Notes under the pieces: generated by a model
Told to the model about the DNA's origin: nothing
The model's database searches: none
Seen by the model: only the letters and a program-made list of their open reading frames with translations
Position numbers and translations under genes: made by a program
Assembly: GCA_036447375.1 (NCBI GenBank)
Contig: JAZFUU010000124.1
Coordinates: 1 to 13,874 of the forward strand
From: JACZXC01 sp036447375
GTDB taxonomy: Bacteria > Myxococcota_A > UBA9160 > SMWR01
Length of the DNA: 13,874 nucleotides
Direction: 5' to 3'
Part shown: piece after piece, positions 7,393 to 13,874 of the stretch
Position numbering within the stretch: position 1 is the stretch's first letter
Layout: each line of letters starts with the position of its first letter

Positions 7393-7406
7393 GTCTGGGG
7401 AGAGTC

Positions 7407-9221
7407 GTGACGCGCGATCCGTCCAATCTCGACACATTGGCCGATCTTCGGCGCACCCACGCCGCAGGCGAGATGAGTGTCGCCCTCGTCGGCCAGGAGG
7501 TCGTGCTCGCCGGCTGGGTTCATCGGCGCCGCGATCACGGGGGCGTGATCTTCGTCGATCTGCGGGACCGTGAGAATCTCGTCCAGGTAGTTTTCAGGCC
7601 CGACTTCTCACCGGAGTGTCATGAGCGGGCTGGAGAGTTGCGAGCCGAGTACGTAATCATGGTCCGGGGAGTCGTCCAGCGACGCTCCCCCGAGACCGTC
7701 AACGCGAAGCTGCCCACCGGCGAGATCGAGGTCGAGGTCCGCGAGCTTCGATTGCTCAATCGCGCGACGCCACTCCCGTTCGCGATCGAAGAAGAGACCG
7801 AGGCCGACGAGGGGACCCGCCTCCGCTACCGGATTCAGGATCTGCGCCGCCCGCCCCTCCAGCGGACGCTTCGTCTGAGACACCGCCTGGCCCGAGCCGT
7901 GCGCGAGACATTGACCGACCTCGACTTTCTCGAAATCGAGACCCCGATGCTGGCGAAGTCGACGCCCGAAGGAGCGCGGGATTTCCTGGTGCCGAGCCGG
8001 CTCCAGCCGGGATCGTTCTACGCGCTTCCCCAATCGCCTCAGATCATGAAGCAGCTGCTCATGATCGGAGGGTTCGACCGGTATTTCCAGATCGTTCGCT
8101 GTTTCCGCGACGAGGACCAACGGGCCGATCGGCAGCTGGAATTTACCCAGGTCGACCTGGAGATGTCCTTCGTCGGCGTCGACGACGTGCTGGACGTGCT
8201 CGAGCAGGTCACCGTCCGGGCCTGTGCCGAGGCCGCGGGAGTCGATCTACCTCGGCCCTTCCCACGCATTTCCTACACGGAAGCGATGGCGCGCTTCGGG
8301 TCCGATCGCCCCGACACCCGAATCCAGCTCGAACTGGTCGAGCTGACCGACGCATTTCGCGAGAGTGGGTTCCGGGCGTTTCGCTCGGCCGTGGACGCCG
8401 GGGGGATCGTGAAGTGTCTGCCGATTCACGACGCGGCGGAGTTGGGACGGGGCGCGATCGATCGTCTGGAGCGCTTTGTCAAAAAGGAACTCGGCGCTCG
8501 GGGCCTCGCCTGGATCCGCGTGGGCAGCGACGGGACCTGGCAGAGCCCGATCGCGAAGTTCTTGTCCGATTCGGAACGAGCCGCGATCTCCGAACGCACC
8601 GGTGCCCGGCCGGGCAGCCTGCTGTTCTTTCAGGCCGACGACGCAGATCGGACGAACGCGATCCTGGCGCGACTTCGAACGGATCTCGGCCGCGACCTGG
8701 GTCGGGTCGAATCGCGTCCCTGGGACGTGCTGTTCGTGGTGGATTTCCCGCTCTTCACGCGGGACGAACGAGGGCAGCTGGTGTCCTGCCACCAGCCGTT
8801 CGTTGCGCCTCGGGAAGACGATCTTTCGCGGCTCGAGCTCGAACCCGAAAGCGTTCGAGGGACCCACTACGATGTGATTCTGAACGGAGTCGAGCTCGGT
8901 TCGGGGAGTCTGCGAAATCACCGCAGCGACGTGCAGCGACGTATTTTCGAGATCCTCGGCTACTCCAAGCGAGAATCCGAGGAGAGCTTCGGCTTTCTTC
9001 TGAACGCACTGGATTCGGGGGCTCCGCCTCATGGCGGGTTCGCCTATGGCTACGATCGCTGGGTCATGGTCCTGGCGGGTGCGTCCAGCCTGCGGGACGT
9101 CATCGCGTTTCCGAAAACCCAGCGTGGCCAGGACATCTTCATGGGCGCGCCGGCGGAGGTTTCCGCGGAGGCGCTCCGGGATCTGGGACTCCGGGTTGCG
9201 CGTCCGCCCGAGGTGAAGTGA
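7407..9221 (+). CDS. aspS: Aspartyl-tRNA synthetase (bacterial class IIb)
   Basis: AspRS charges tRNA-Asp, and in non-discriminating forms also tRNA-Asn, with aspartate. The 604 residues are close to the usual bacterial length (E. coli 590). Order of parts: N-terminal OB-fold anticodon-binding domain (about 25-120, with AGWVHRRRDHGG at 35-46), the class II catalytic core with ETPMLAKSTPEGARDFLVPS (178-197), the PQSPQ aspartate-site motif (208-212), motif 2 FRDEDQRADRQ (233-243) followed by EFTQVD, the bacterial GAD insertion (about 295-430), and motif 3 GYDRW (548-552) near the C-terminus. Catalytic arginines of motifs 2 and 3 are present. His44 is at the position that is His in non-discriminating bacterial enzymes (see findings). 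The GTG start at 7407 is supported by GGGGAG at 7397-7402 and by the expected distance to the OB fold. The gene follows the diguanylate cyclase gene on the same strand after a structured 162-base gap. Confidence 0.97.
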   Translation: MTRDPSNLDTLADLRRTHAAGEMSVALVGQEVVLAGWVHRRRDHGGVIFVDLRDRENLVQVVFRPDFSPECHERAGELRAEYVIMVRGVVQRRSPETVNAKLPTGEIEVEVRELRLLNRATPLPFAIEEETEADEGTRLRYRIQDLRRPPLQRTLRLRHRLARAVRETLTDLDFLEIETPMLAKSTPEGARDFLVPSRLQPGSFYALPQSPQIMKQLLMIGGFDRYFQIVRCFRDEDQRADRQLEFTQVDLEMSFVGVDDVLDVLEQVTVRACAEAAGVDLPRPFPRISYTEAMARFGSDRPDTRIQLELVELTDAFRESGFRAFRSAVDAGGIVKCLPIHDAAELGRGAIDRLERFVKKELGARGLAWIRVGSDGTWQSPIAKFLSDSERAAISERTGARPGSLLFFQADDADRTNAILARLRTDLGRDLGRVESRPWDVLFVVDFPLFTRDERGQLVSCHQPFVAPREDDLSRLELEPESVRGTHYDVILNGVELGSGSLRNHRSDVQRRIFEILGYSKRESEESFGFLLNALDSGAPPHGGFAYGYDRWVMVLAGASSLRDVIAFPKTQRGQDIFMGAPAEVSAEALRDLGLRVARPPEVK

Positions 9222-9224
9222 GTT

Positions 9225-9279
9225 CGCCTCCCGAGGCGCGCTGATCCCGAGCCTCCGCGAGCTGGCAGCCGCTCGCGGA
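9225..9279 (+). terminator. Tandem hairpins downstream of aspS
   Basis: CGCCTC-CC-GAGGCG (9225-9238) lies 3 bases after the aspS stop. It is followed by a stronger stem, TCCGCGAGC (9254-9262) with GCTCGCGGA (9271-9279), 9 perfect base pairs and an 8-base loop. The following sequence (ACTATCTGAATCTACTC) is A/T-richer but lacks a T-run. This is the best terminator candidate in the window, although not canonical, and would separate aspS from the membrane-protein gene. Confidence 0.5.
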
Positions 9280-9308
9280 ACTATCTGAATCTACTCAAGA
9301 AAGCGGAT

Positions 9309-9327
9309 CGGTGGACCGATTCCACCG
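9309..9327 (+). repeat. Perfect inverted repeat just before the GT-C/TPR gene
   Basis: CGGTGGA (9309-9315), CCGAT, then TCCACCG (9321-9327) form a 7-bp stem with a 5-base loop ending 6 bases before the ATG at 9334. The right arm occupies the place where a Shine-Dalgarno would be expected, and no purine-rich site is seen there. It could be an operator or a translation-limiting hairpin. Confidence 0.4.
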
Positions 9328-9333
9328 GTTGCT

Positions 9334-10974
9334 ATGCGAAGGTTCTGGATTGGGTTCGGGAGGTGGGAGGCCGGCCGCGTTCCGCCCGTGGCGTGGCTCG
9401 CGCTCCTACTGGTCTTCGGGGCGGTCTACGCCCGGTGCCTCGGTCACGGCTTTGTCTGGGACGACTTTTCGAACGTGGTGGACCGTTCGCATTTCGAAGC
9501 GCCGCTGCTGAGCAGTCTGCTTGCGACCCAGCACGACTTCATGGATCGCAGCCTTCTCCACAGCGCAAAGATCCCGGTTCCCTACGAGAGCTACCGGCCG
9601 CTGCTTTTCCTGTCGTACTTCCTCGACGACGCGCTCTTCGAGCGCGGGGCCGCGGCGATGCACGCCCACAATCTGTTGATCGCGATGCTGTGTGTGTTGC
9701 TGGCCGGATGGGTCTGTACGCAGATGTTGGGCGACGCACGTCTCGGGTTCGCGTCGGCGGCGCTTTTCGCGCTGCACCCGCTGCAGACGGAAGCGGTCTG
9801 CTACGTCTCCGCACGTGGTGATTTGCTGTGCATGCTCTTTGCGTTGCTGTCGAGCGGTGCCTTCTTGCGCGCCGTTGCAGCGGACGGTCGCCGCGAACGG
9901 GCGGCTCTGACGGCGCTGGCCGCGGTGAGCTACGCACTCTCCCTTGGGTCGAAGGAGGCTGCGGCGCTCCTGCCCGCCGGGCTCGCCATCTGGGCTCTGG
10001 CTCTCGGGCGGCTGGGTTCGGCGCGCGTGCCCCTGTTGGCTCTCGTGGGCACCGCGTGCACGTACGCGGGACTGCGGCTCACGCTGCTGGGCGCAGAGCT
10101 CGGTGTCGTCGACGGAGGCAACACCGCAGACGCCCTGTGGTCGCTGCCCGGTCTGGGTCTCGAGTATTTGCGAGTCTTCTTCGTTCCGAACGACCTCTCC
10201 ATCGAGCGTCTCGCGCCCGGCGGCGCGGTCGATGTCCTGGGTTGGCTGCTGCTCGCGGGCGTCGCGTGCCTGGGCGCGCTCGCCCTGCGCGACCGGCTGG
10301 CGGACTGGAACGAGACGGTGCGCCAGGTGTGCGCCGGCCTGGCCTGGTTCTACGCGATGCTGGCTCCGTCCACCCTCGCTGTTGAGAGCATGGGTGTGGC
10401 GGCAGATCGCTACGCCTCGCTGCCGATCCTGGGCGCCTGCGTCGCGATCGTGGCGTTGGTCGCCCGGGCGGGTAGGGCGGCGAAAGTGCGTTTCCCCGTG
10501 CCCGCAGCGGCGGCCTGGGCAGTGACGCTCGTGCTGGTGAGCGCCGCCCAGGTGTCGGTGTGGAGAGATGCCGAGGCACTCTATGGAAATTCGCTCGCCG
10601 TCGAACCCGAGAGTTCGATGGCGCACTACCGGCTGGGCGTGCTGCGCGCGAAGGCGCAGAACTGGGGCGAGGCGCTCGTATACTTCGAGGACGCCCTGGC
10701 GCTCGACCCCGAAAACATCCGTGCGCTCAACAACGTCGGTGTGGCGTATCTCAGCTTCGGGCGGCTGGAGCAGGCAGAGGCTGCCCTGGTACGCACGCTG
10801 CATCTCAGCGGTGAGATGAACTTCCGCGCCTGGAACAACCTCGCCACGCTGCGCTTTGCCCAACATCGCGTCGAACACGCTTGCGCGGCGCTACAACGCG
10901 CGCTCGGCATCAATCCAGACTACGCCGTGGCGCGCGACAACCATGAGCGAAACTGCGCCGCGGAAGCGGGCTAG
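9334..10974 (+). CDS. TMTC-like GT-C membrane protein with three TPRs
   Basis: This 546-residue protein has about ten hydrophobic segments over residues 20-410 and then a soluble tail of three tetratricopeptide repeats (about 426-459, 460-493 and 496-529, for example ALNNVGVAYLSFGRLEQAEAAL). After the first membrane helix it carries an acidic pair in FVWDDFSNVV (Asp43-Asp44). It also has the block HPLQTEAVCYVSARGDLL (148-165) and an ADRYASLP motif (357-364). These match the plan of eukaryotic TMTC O-mannosyltransferases and bacterial GT39-like GT-C proteins, which transfer sugars from lipid-linked donors outside the inner membrane. Activity and acceptor are inference. The gene follows aspS by 112 bases and converges on a larger relative, sharing 4 bases at the stops. 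ATG 9334 lacks a clear Shine-Dalgarno; GTG 9388 is an alternative that would keep the first helix. An antisense frame of about 490 codons inside it is a GC artefact. Confidence 0.82.
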   Translation: MRRFWIGFGRWEAGRVPPVAWLALLLVFGAVYARCLGHGFVWDDFSNVVDRSHFEAPLLSSLLATQHDFMDRSLLHSAKIPVPYESYRPLLFLSYFLDDALFERGAAAMHAHNLLIAMLCVLLAGWVCTQMLGDARLGFASAALFALHPLQTEAVCYVSARGDLLCMLFALLSSGAFLRAVAADGRRERAALTALAAVSYALSLGSKEAAALLPAGLAIWALALGRLGSARVPLLALVGTACTYAGLRLTLLGAELGVVDGGNTADALWSLPGLGLEYLRVFFVPNDLSIERLAPGGAVDVLGWLLLAGVACLGALALRDRLADWNETVRQVCAGLAWFYAMLAPSTLAVESMGVAADRYASLPILGACVAIVALVARAGRAAKVRFPVPAAAAWAVTLVLVSAAQVSVWRDAEALYGNSLAVEPESSMAHYRLGVLRAKAQNWGEALVYFEDALALDPENIRALNNVGVAYLSFGRLEQAEAALVRTLHLSGEMNFRAWNNLATLRFAQHRVEHACAALQRALGINPDYAVARDNHERNCAAEAG

Positions 10975-13028
10975 TGTTGGCGGTAGGCTTGGCCCGATTC
11001 GTACACGTGCAATCGCATGGCCAATTCGTCGGCTCGCTTCTGGTCTCCGATCGAGATGGCGCGTTGTGTGAGTTCGATGGCTTCGGGAAAGCGCCGGATT
11101 TCGGCGAGGGCTGCAGCGGTGATGTCGAGGCAGATCACCGACGGATCGGCGGAACCCGCGCAGGCCCGACGGGCGAGCTCCAGAGCGCGGAACCCATCGC
11201 GATGCGCGGAATCCGCGCAGGTCGCGTGGATCCAGGCGAGTTGGCTCAACGCGAAAAAATTGGCGGGTGCCAACTGGAGGATCTGGCCGAGCTGCTCGAC
11301 GGCACGGTTCACGCGGCCCTGATCGCGATAGATCGAGTACAGATCTCGCCGGGTCCGCAGCGAAGTCGGATCGATCCGCAGAGCCGACTCGAGATAACCG
11401 ATCGCGGCCTGGGGATCGCCCGACGCGTTGGCGAGCTTGCCCATCAGCGCCCAGGCGGCCGGGCGGTCCGGACGCAGATCCAGGGCGCGCCGCACCGCGG
11501 CCATCGCTTCCTCGTTTCGCTTCAGTGCGCCCAGGGCGGCACCCAGGCCGCGGAGCGCGATATCGTTGTCTGACTTCGCTCGAATCGCGGACCGATAGTA
11601 GGGCAGCGCCCGAGTGGGCCGTCCCGACCGTAGCTGCGCGGTTCCCAGATTCGCCAGCGCCCGGGAGTTCTGCGGATCGAGCGCGACCGCGTGCTCGAAC
11701 TGAACGATGGCAGCCTCGAGATCGCCTGTCTCGAGGAGCGCCGAGCCCAGATTGTTTCGCGCCAGGGGACTGTCGCGAGCGACCGCCAGGGTGTGACGAA
11801 ACATCTTCTCACTGGATTCCCAGTGGGCGAGTTGCAGCGACGTCACCGTGGCAAGCGCCATCAGGCTGGCCGTCGCAAACACGGGGACCCAGCGCGTTCC
11901 TCGGGAGATGCGCCGGGCCAGATCCTCGGATCCCCAGGCGGCAACGATGAAGATCCCGATCAGGGGGATGTAGGTGTAGCGATCCGCCATCGCTTGATTG
12001 CCCACTTGCACCAATCCGACGACCGGCAGCAACGTTCCGACGAACCAGAGCCATCCCACCAGCGGGTAGCGTCGAAACGGCGCCATCCGGAATGCCAGTG
12101 CGGTGAGTCCCAGGACGACCAGCGCGGCGACGGCGATCTGAGAGAGCGGCCAGGCATCGGGCAACGGGTAGAAAATCGCAAGAGATTGGGGCCAGACCGT
12201 CTTGCCGAGATAGCCGGCATAGGCGATCAGTGCGTTGCCGATTCGGAGCCCGATCGAGACGTCGCTGAGGTTGGCGATGGCCTCGCTCCTCGACTGTGCC
12301 AGTAGCGTGAGGATGCAAGAGCCCATCGACAAGCCGAAGAGCAGCCCCTTCTCGCGACCCCGGGCCAGAAAATTCCGTACCTCCAGACGCTGGAGGGGCC
12401 AGTAGTCCAACAGCATCAGCACGCAGGGGAGTGTGACCAACATCGGCTTGGCCATCAGACCCAGGGCGAAGAACACGTGGGTCAGAACGAAAAGTCCACG
12501 ACTCGGCCGCCGAGTCCAGAGAGTGTGGGTGCCGATCACCAGGAGGGCGAAGAACGCGCTCAAAACGTCCTTGCGCGCCGCCACCCAGGCGACGGACTCC
12601 ACGTGCAGTGGGTGCATGGCGAACAGAGCGGCGACGAAGGCGCTCCGCCAGATGGTCCCCGTCATCAGGCGCAGCACGAAGAACAGCAGCAACGAATTCG
12701 CGCAATGGAGCACGACGCTTGTGATGTGATGCCCGCCCGCCCACAAGCCAAAGAGTTCGACGTCGAGCATGTGGGAAAGCCACGTCAGCGGAGACCAGTT
12801 CGCGAAGAACAGCGTGGTGAACGCCCACTGCACCTCGGAAGCGACGAGCCCACCGAGAACGTGGAAATTCCGGGTGACGTAATCAGGGCTGTCGAAATTG
12901 AGGAAGCCGTGTAGAGAAACCGGCCAGTAGACCTCGATCGTGGCCACGATCAGGGCGAGACTCAACCAGAGTTCGGTGCGTGCTCCCCCCCACCGACCTT
13001 CGCCAGGGCTCCCGGCCTCATCAGCCAT
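10971..13028 (-). CDS. Large GT-C/TPR membrane protein (GT39/TMTC-like)
   Basis: This 685-residue protein has a multi-helix membrane half (about 20-400) and a long TPR half (about 405-665, six or more repeats such as ALANLGTAQLRSGRPTRALPYY). Family blocks are NWSPLTWLSHMLD (77-89), HPLHVESVAWVAARKDVL (139-156), GLMAKPMLVTLP (190-201), LLDYWPL (206-212), VGWLWFVGTLLPVVGLVQVG (324-343) and MADRYTYIPLIG (347-358). They identify a common bacterial group of TPR membrane proteins related to TMTC and presumed glycosyltransferases. The conserved acidic pair after the first helix reads FDSPDY (45-50), so the second Asp is Ser (see findings). Start choice: the frame stays open upstream to an ATG at 13322, but those 98 extra codons overlap icd and look non-coding. 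ATG 13028 has GAGG (minus strand, 13038-13041) 9 bases upstream and puts the first membrane helix near the N-terminus. It is convergent with the smaller relative and divergent from icd. Confidence 0.87.
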   Translation of the reverse strand: MADEAGSPGEGRWGGARTELWLSLALIVATIEVYWPVSLHGFLNFDSPDYVTRNFHVLGGLVASEVQWAFTTLFFANWSPLTWLSHMLDVELFGLWAGGHHITSVVLHCANSLLLFFVLRLMTGTIWRSAFVAALFAMHPLHVESVAWVAARKDVLSAFFALLVIGTHTLWTRRPSRGLFVLTHVFFALGLMAKPMLVTLPCVLMLLDYWPLQRLEVRNFLARGREKGLLFGLSMGSCILTLLAQSRSEAIANLSDVSIGLRIGNALIAYAGYLGKTVWPQSLAIFYPLPDAWPLSQIAVAALVVLGLTALAFRMAPFRRYPLVGWLWFVGTLLPVVGLVQVGNQAMADRYTYIPLIGIFIVAAWGSEDLARRISRGTRWVPVFATASLMALATVTSLQLAHWESSEKMFRHTLAVARDSPLARNNLGSALLETGDLEAAIVQFEHAVALDPQNSRALANLGTAQLRSGRPTRALPYYRSAIRAKSDNDIALRGLGAALGALKRNEEAMAAVRRALDLRPDRPAAWALMGKLANASGDPQAAIGYLESALRIDPTSLRTRRDLYSIYRDQGRVNRAVEQLGQILQLAPANFFALSQLAWIHATCADSAHRDGFRALELARRACAGSADPSVICLDITAAALAEIRRFPEAIELTQRAISIGDQKRADELAMRLHVYESGQAYRQH

Positions 13029-13182
13029 CGTTCTTGACCTCGAGTTCCGCCCCAGCCCTCTCAGCGGCAGCCCTACCCGTTGCTTGAGCGGGTGCCCCAC
13101 AGCCGTCCCAGCGAGCGATCTCGGCACTCTGCTCGGCCGCGCCGAGTCGTGCTGGCGCGCGAGCCGCGGATCCCGTATATCG
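13029..13182. promoter_or_regulatory. Divergent spacer with hairpin in the icd leader
   Basis: This 154-base gap separates two divergent genes and must hold both promoters, yet I find no convincing -35/-10 pair. CTCGGC (13132-13137), CGC, GCCGAG (13141-13146) form a perfect 6-bp stem 36 bases before the first icd ATG. A second CTCGGC at 13120-13125 could compete for the same right arm, and CGAG-CGAT-CTCG (13112-13123) forms a small neighbouring stem. A regulatory role is inference. Confidence 0.35.
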
Positions 13183-13874
13183 ATGCCCGTCATGGCGAAT
13201 CGCGACAAAGCCCAGGTCCCCGTGGACGGGGAGCCGATTCGGGTCGCGGCCGGCGGAGAGCTGACGGTGCCCGACCGGCCCATCATTCCCTTTATCGAGG
13301 GCGATGGCACCGGACCGGACATCTGGGCGGCCTCGGTCCGTGTCTTCGACGCGGCGGTGGAGAAGGCCTACGGGGGCACACGCAAGCTCGAGTGGATCGA
13401 AGCCCTCGCGGGCCAGAAGGCTTTCGACCGGACCGGAGAGTGGCTCCCGGAAGCCACCCTGGAGGCATTCCGGGAGTATCGCGTGGGAATCAAGGGCCCC
13501 CTCACCACTCCGGTGGGGGGCGGTTTCAGCAGCCTCAACGTGGCTCTGCGACAACTTCTCGACCTGTACGTCTGCCTGCGCCCGGTGCGCTGGTATCCCG
13601 GCGTCCCGAGTCCCGTGAAGAATCCGCAAGATGTCGATGTGGTCATCTTCCGCGAGAATTCCGAGGACATCTACGCGGGGGTCGAGTGGCGAGCGGAATC
13701 GCCCGAGGCACGGAAGCTTATCCGCTTTCTTCAAGAGGAGATGGGCGTCGATAAGATCCGATTTCCCGAAACTTCTGGGATCGGCATCAAGCTCATTTCC
13801 CGCGAGGGAACCGAACGCCTGGTTCGCGCTGCCCTCTCGTTCGCGATCGAACACGGACGGAAGAGCGTGACAAT
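13183..13874 (+). CDS. icd: Isocitrate dehydrogenase, 3'-truncated by the window edge
   Basis: ICD oxidatively decarboxylates isocitrate to 2-oxoglutarate in the TCA cycle. The frame runs open from ATG 13183 to the last base, giving 230 residues, about 55 percent of the usual length of roughly 416. Seen in sequence: IIPFIEGDGTGPDIW (34-48), IKGPLTTPVGGG (103-114), SSLNVALRQ (116-124), LYVCLRPVRWYPG (128-140), RENSEDIYAGVEW (157-169) and EEMGVDKIRFPE (185-196). These match E. coli Icd closely and in order. The substrate-binding Ser117, Asn119, Arg123 and Arg133 correspond to E. coli Ser113, Asn115, Arg119 and Arg129. The residues that set NADP or NAD preference lie in the missing C-terminal half. 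ATG 13183 and ATG 13192 are both in frame and neither has a clear Shine-Dalgarno, so the start is uncertain by three codons. It is divergent from the large GT-C/TPR gene. Confidence 0.96.
   Translation, partial: MPVMANRDKAQVPVDGEPIRVAAGGELTVPDRPIIPFIEGDGTGPDIWAASVRVFDAAVEKAYGGTRKLEWIEALAGQKAFDRTGEWLPEATLEAFREYRVGIKGPLTTPVGGGFSSLNVALRQLLDLYVCLRPVRWYPGVPSPVKNPQDVDVVIFRENSEDIYAGVEWRAESPEARKLIRFLQEEMGVDKIRFPETSGIGIKLISREGTERLVRAALSFAIEHGRKSVT

Noticed and set aside
7245..7406. T-box riboswitch before aspS
   Set aside because: The AGGGTGGNACCGCG-type T-box sequence and specifier-loop layout are absent.
9406..10878. 490-codon antisense open frame inside the smaller GT-C/TPR gene
   Set aside because: It lies wholly within a gene with clear family motifs. 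Its translation is Gln/Arg/His-rich and low in hydrophobic residues, typical of the antisense shadow of GC-rich coding DNA.
13176..13181. TATATC as a -10 element for icd
   Set aside because: It lies 2 bases before the first ATG, so transcription would start at or past it, and no -35 lies at a suitable distance.
13029..13322. 98-codon N-terminal extension of the large GT-C/TPR gene up to ATG 13322
   Set aside because: It overlaps the conserved 5' end of icd on the other strand, has no family similarity or membrane segment, and ATG 13028 has a well-placed GAGG.
13021..13854. 277-codon antisense frame covering the icd start and spacer
   Set aside because: icd on the plus strand matches isocitrate dehydrogenase residue by residue, and the antisense translation shows no recognisable domain.

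Overview
The window looks like ordinary chromosome from a GC-rich Gram-negative bacterium. It holds nine protein genes, two of them cut by the window ends. No RNA gene, insertion sequence, prophage, CRISPR array or conjugation gene was seen. Evidence for a Gram-negative host is a probable lipoprotein, a c-di-GMP enzyme and the overall gene types. The pair of large GT-C/TPR membrane proteins is a style I associate with Deltaproteobacteria-like lineages (Myxococcota, Binatota and relatives). That placement is inference from family style, not a measured phylogeny.

Layout, left to right: the 3' three quarters of argG (+) run tail-to-tail into an ABC1/AarF/UbiB-type atypical kinase (949-2310, -). 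Head-to-head with the kinase is a secreted, probably lipid-anchored YCF48-like beta-propeller protein (2538-4019, +). It has a recognisable promoter and Shine-Dalgarno site and carries an extra domain inserted in the middle of the propeller. It runs tail-to-tail into a medium-chain acyl-CoA synthetase (4027-5646, -). Divergent from that is a receiver/GAF-like/GGDEF diguanylate cyclase (5826-7244, +). Next on the same strand come aspS (7407-9221) and a GT-C/TPR membrane protein (9334-10974). That gene meets a second, larger member of the same broad family (10971-13028, -) end to end. Divergent from the second member is the 5' half of icd (13183 to the window end).

The genes do not form one pathway. 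Gene order alternates in strand, so most are probably transcribed alone. ArgG, AspRS and isocitrate dehydrogenase are housekeeping enzymes for arginine synthesis, translation and the TCA cycle. The acyl-CoA synthetase activates fatty acids, and the AarF-type kinase may support quinone or lipid metabolism. The two TPR membrane proteins and the propeller lipoprotein are envelope proteins of unproven function. The diguanylate cyclase is a signalling output.

Points worth a second look: (1) a putative OmpA-like domain embedded within the beta-propeller; (2) two GT-C/TPR proteins in convergent orientation that share a CTAG at their stop codons, one of them altered at the conserved acidic pair; (3) a compact predicted RNA fold directly before the aspS ribosome binding site; (4) a receiver domain that has lost its acidic metal pocket; (5) a His signature suggesting a non-discriminating AspRS. 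Gaps between genes are all under 230 bases. I see no convincing novel multi-gene system.
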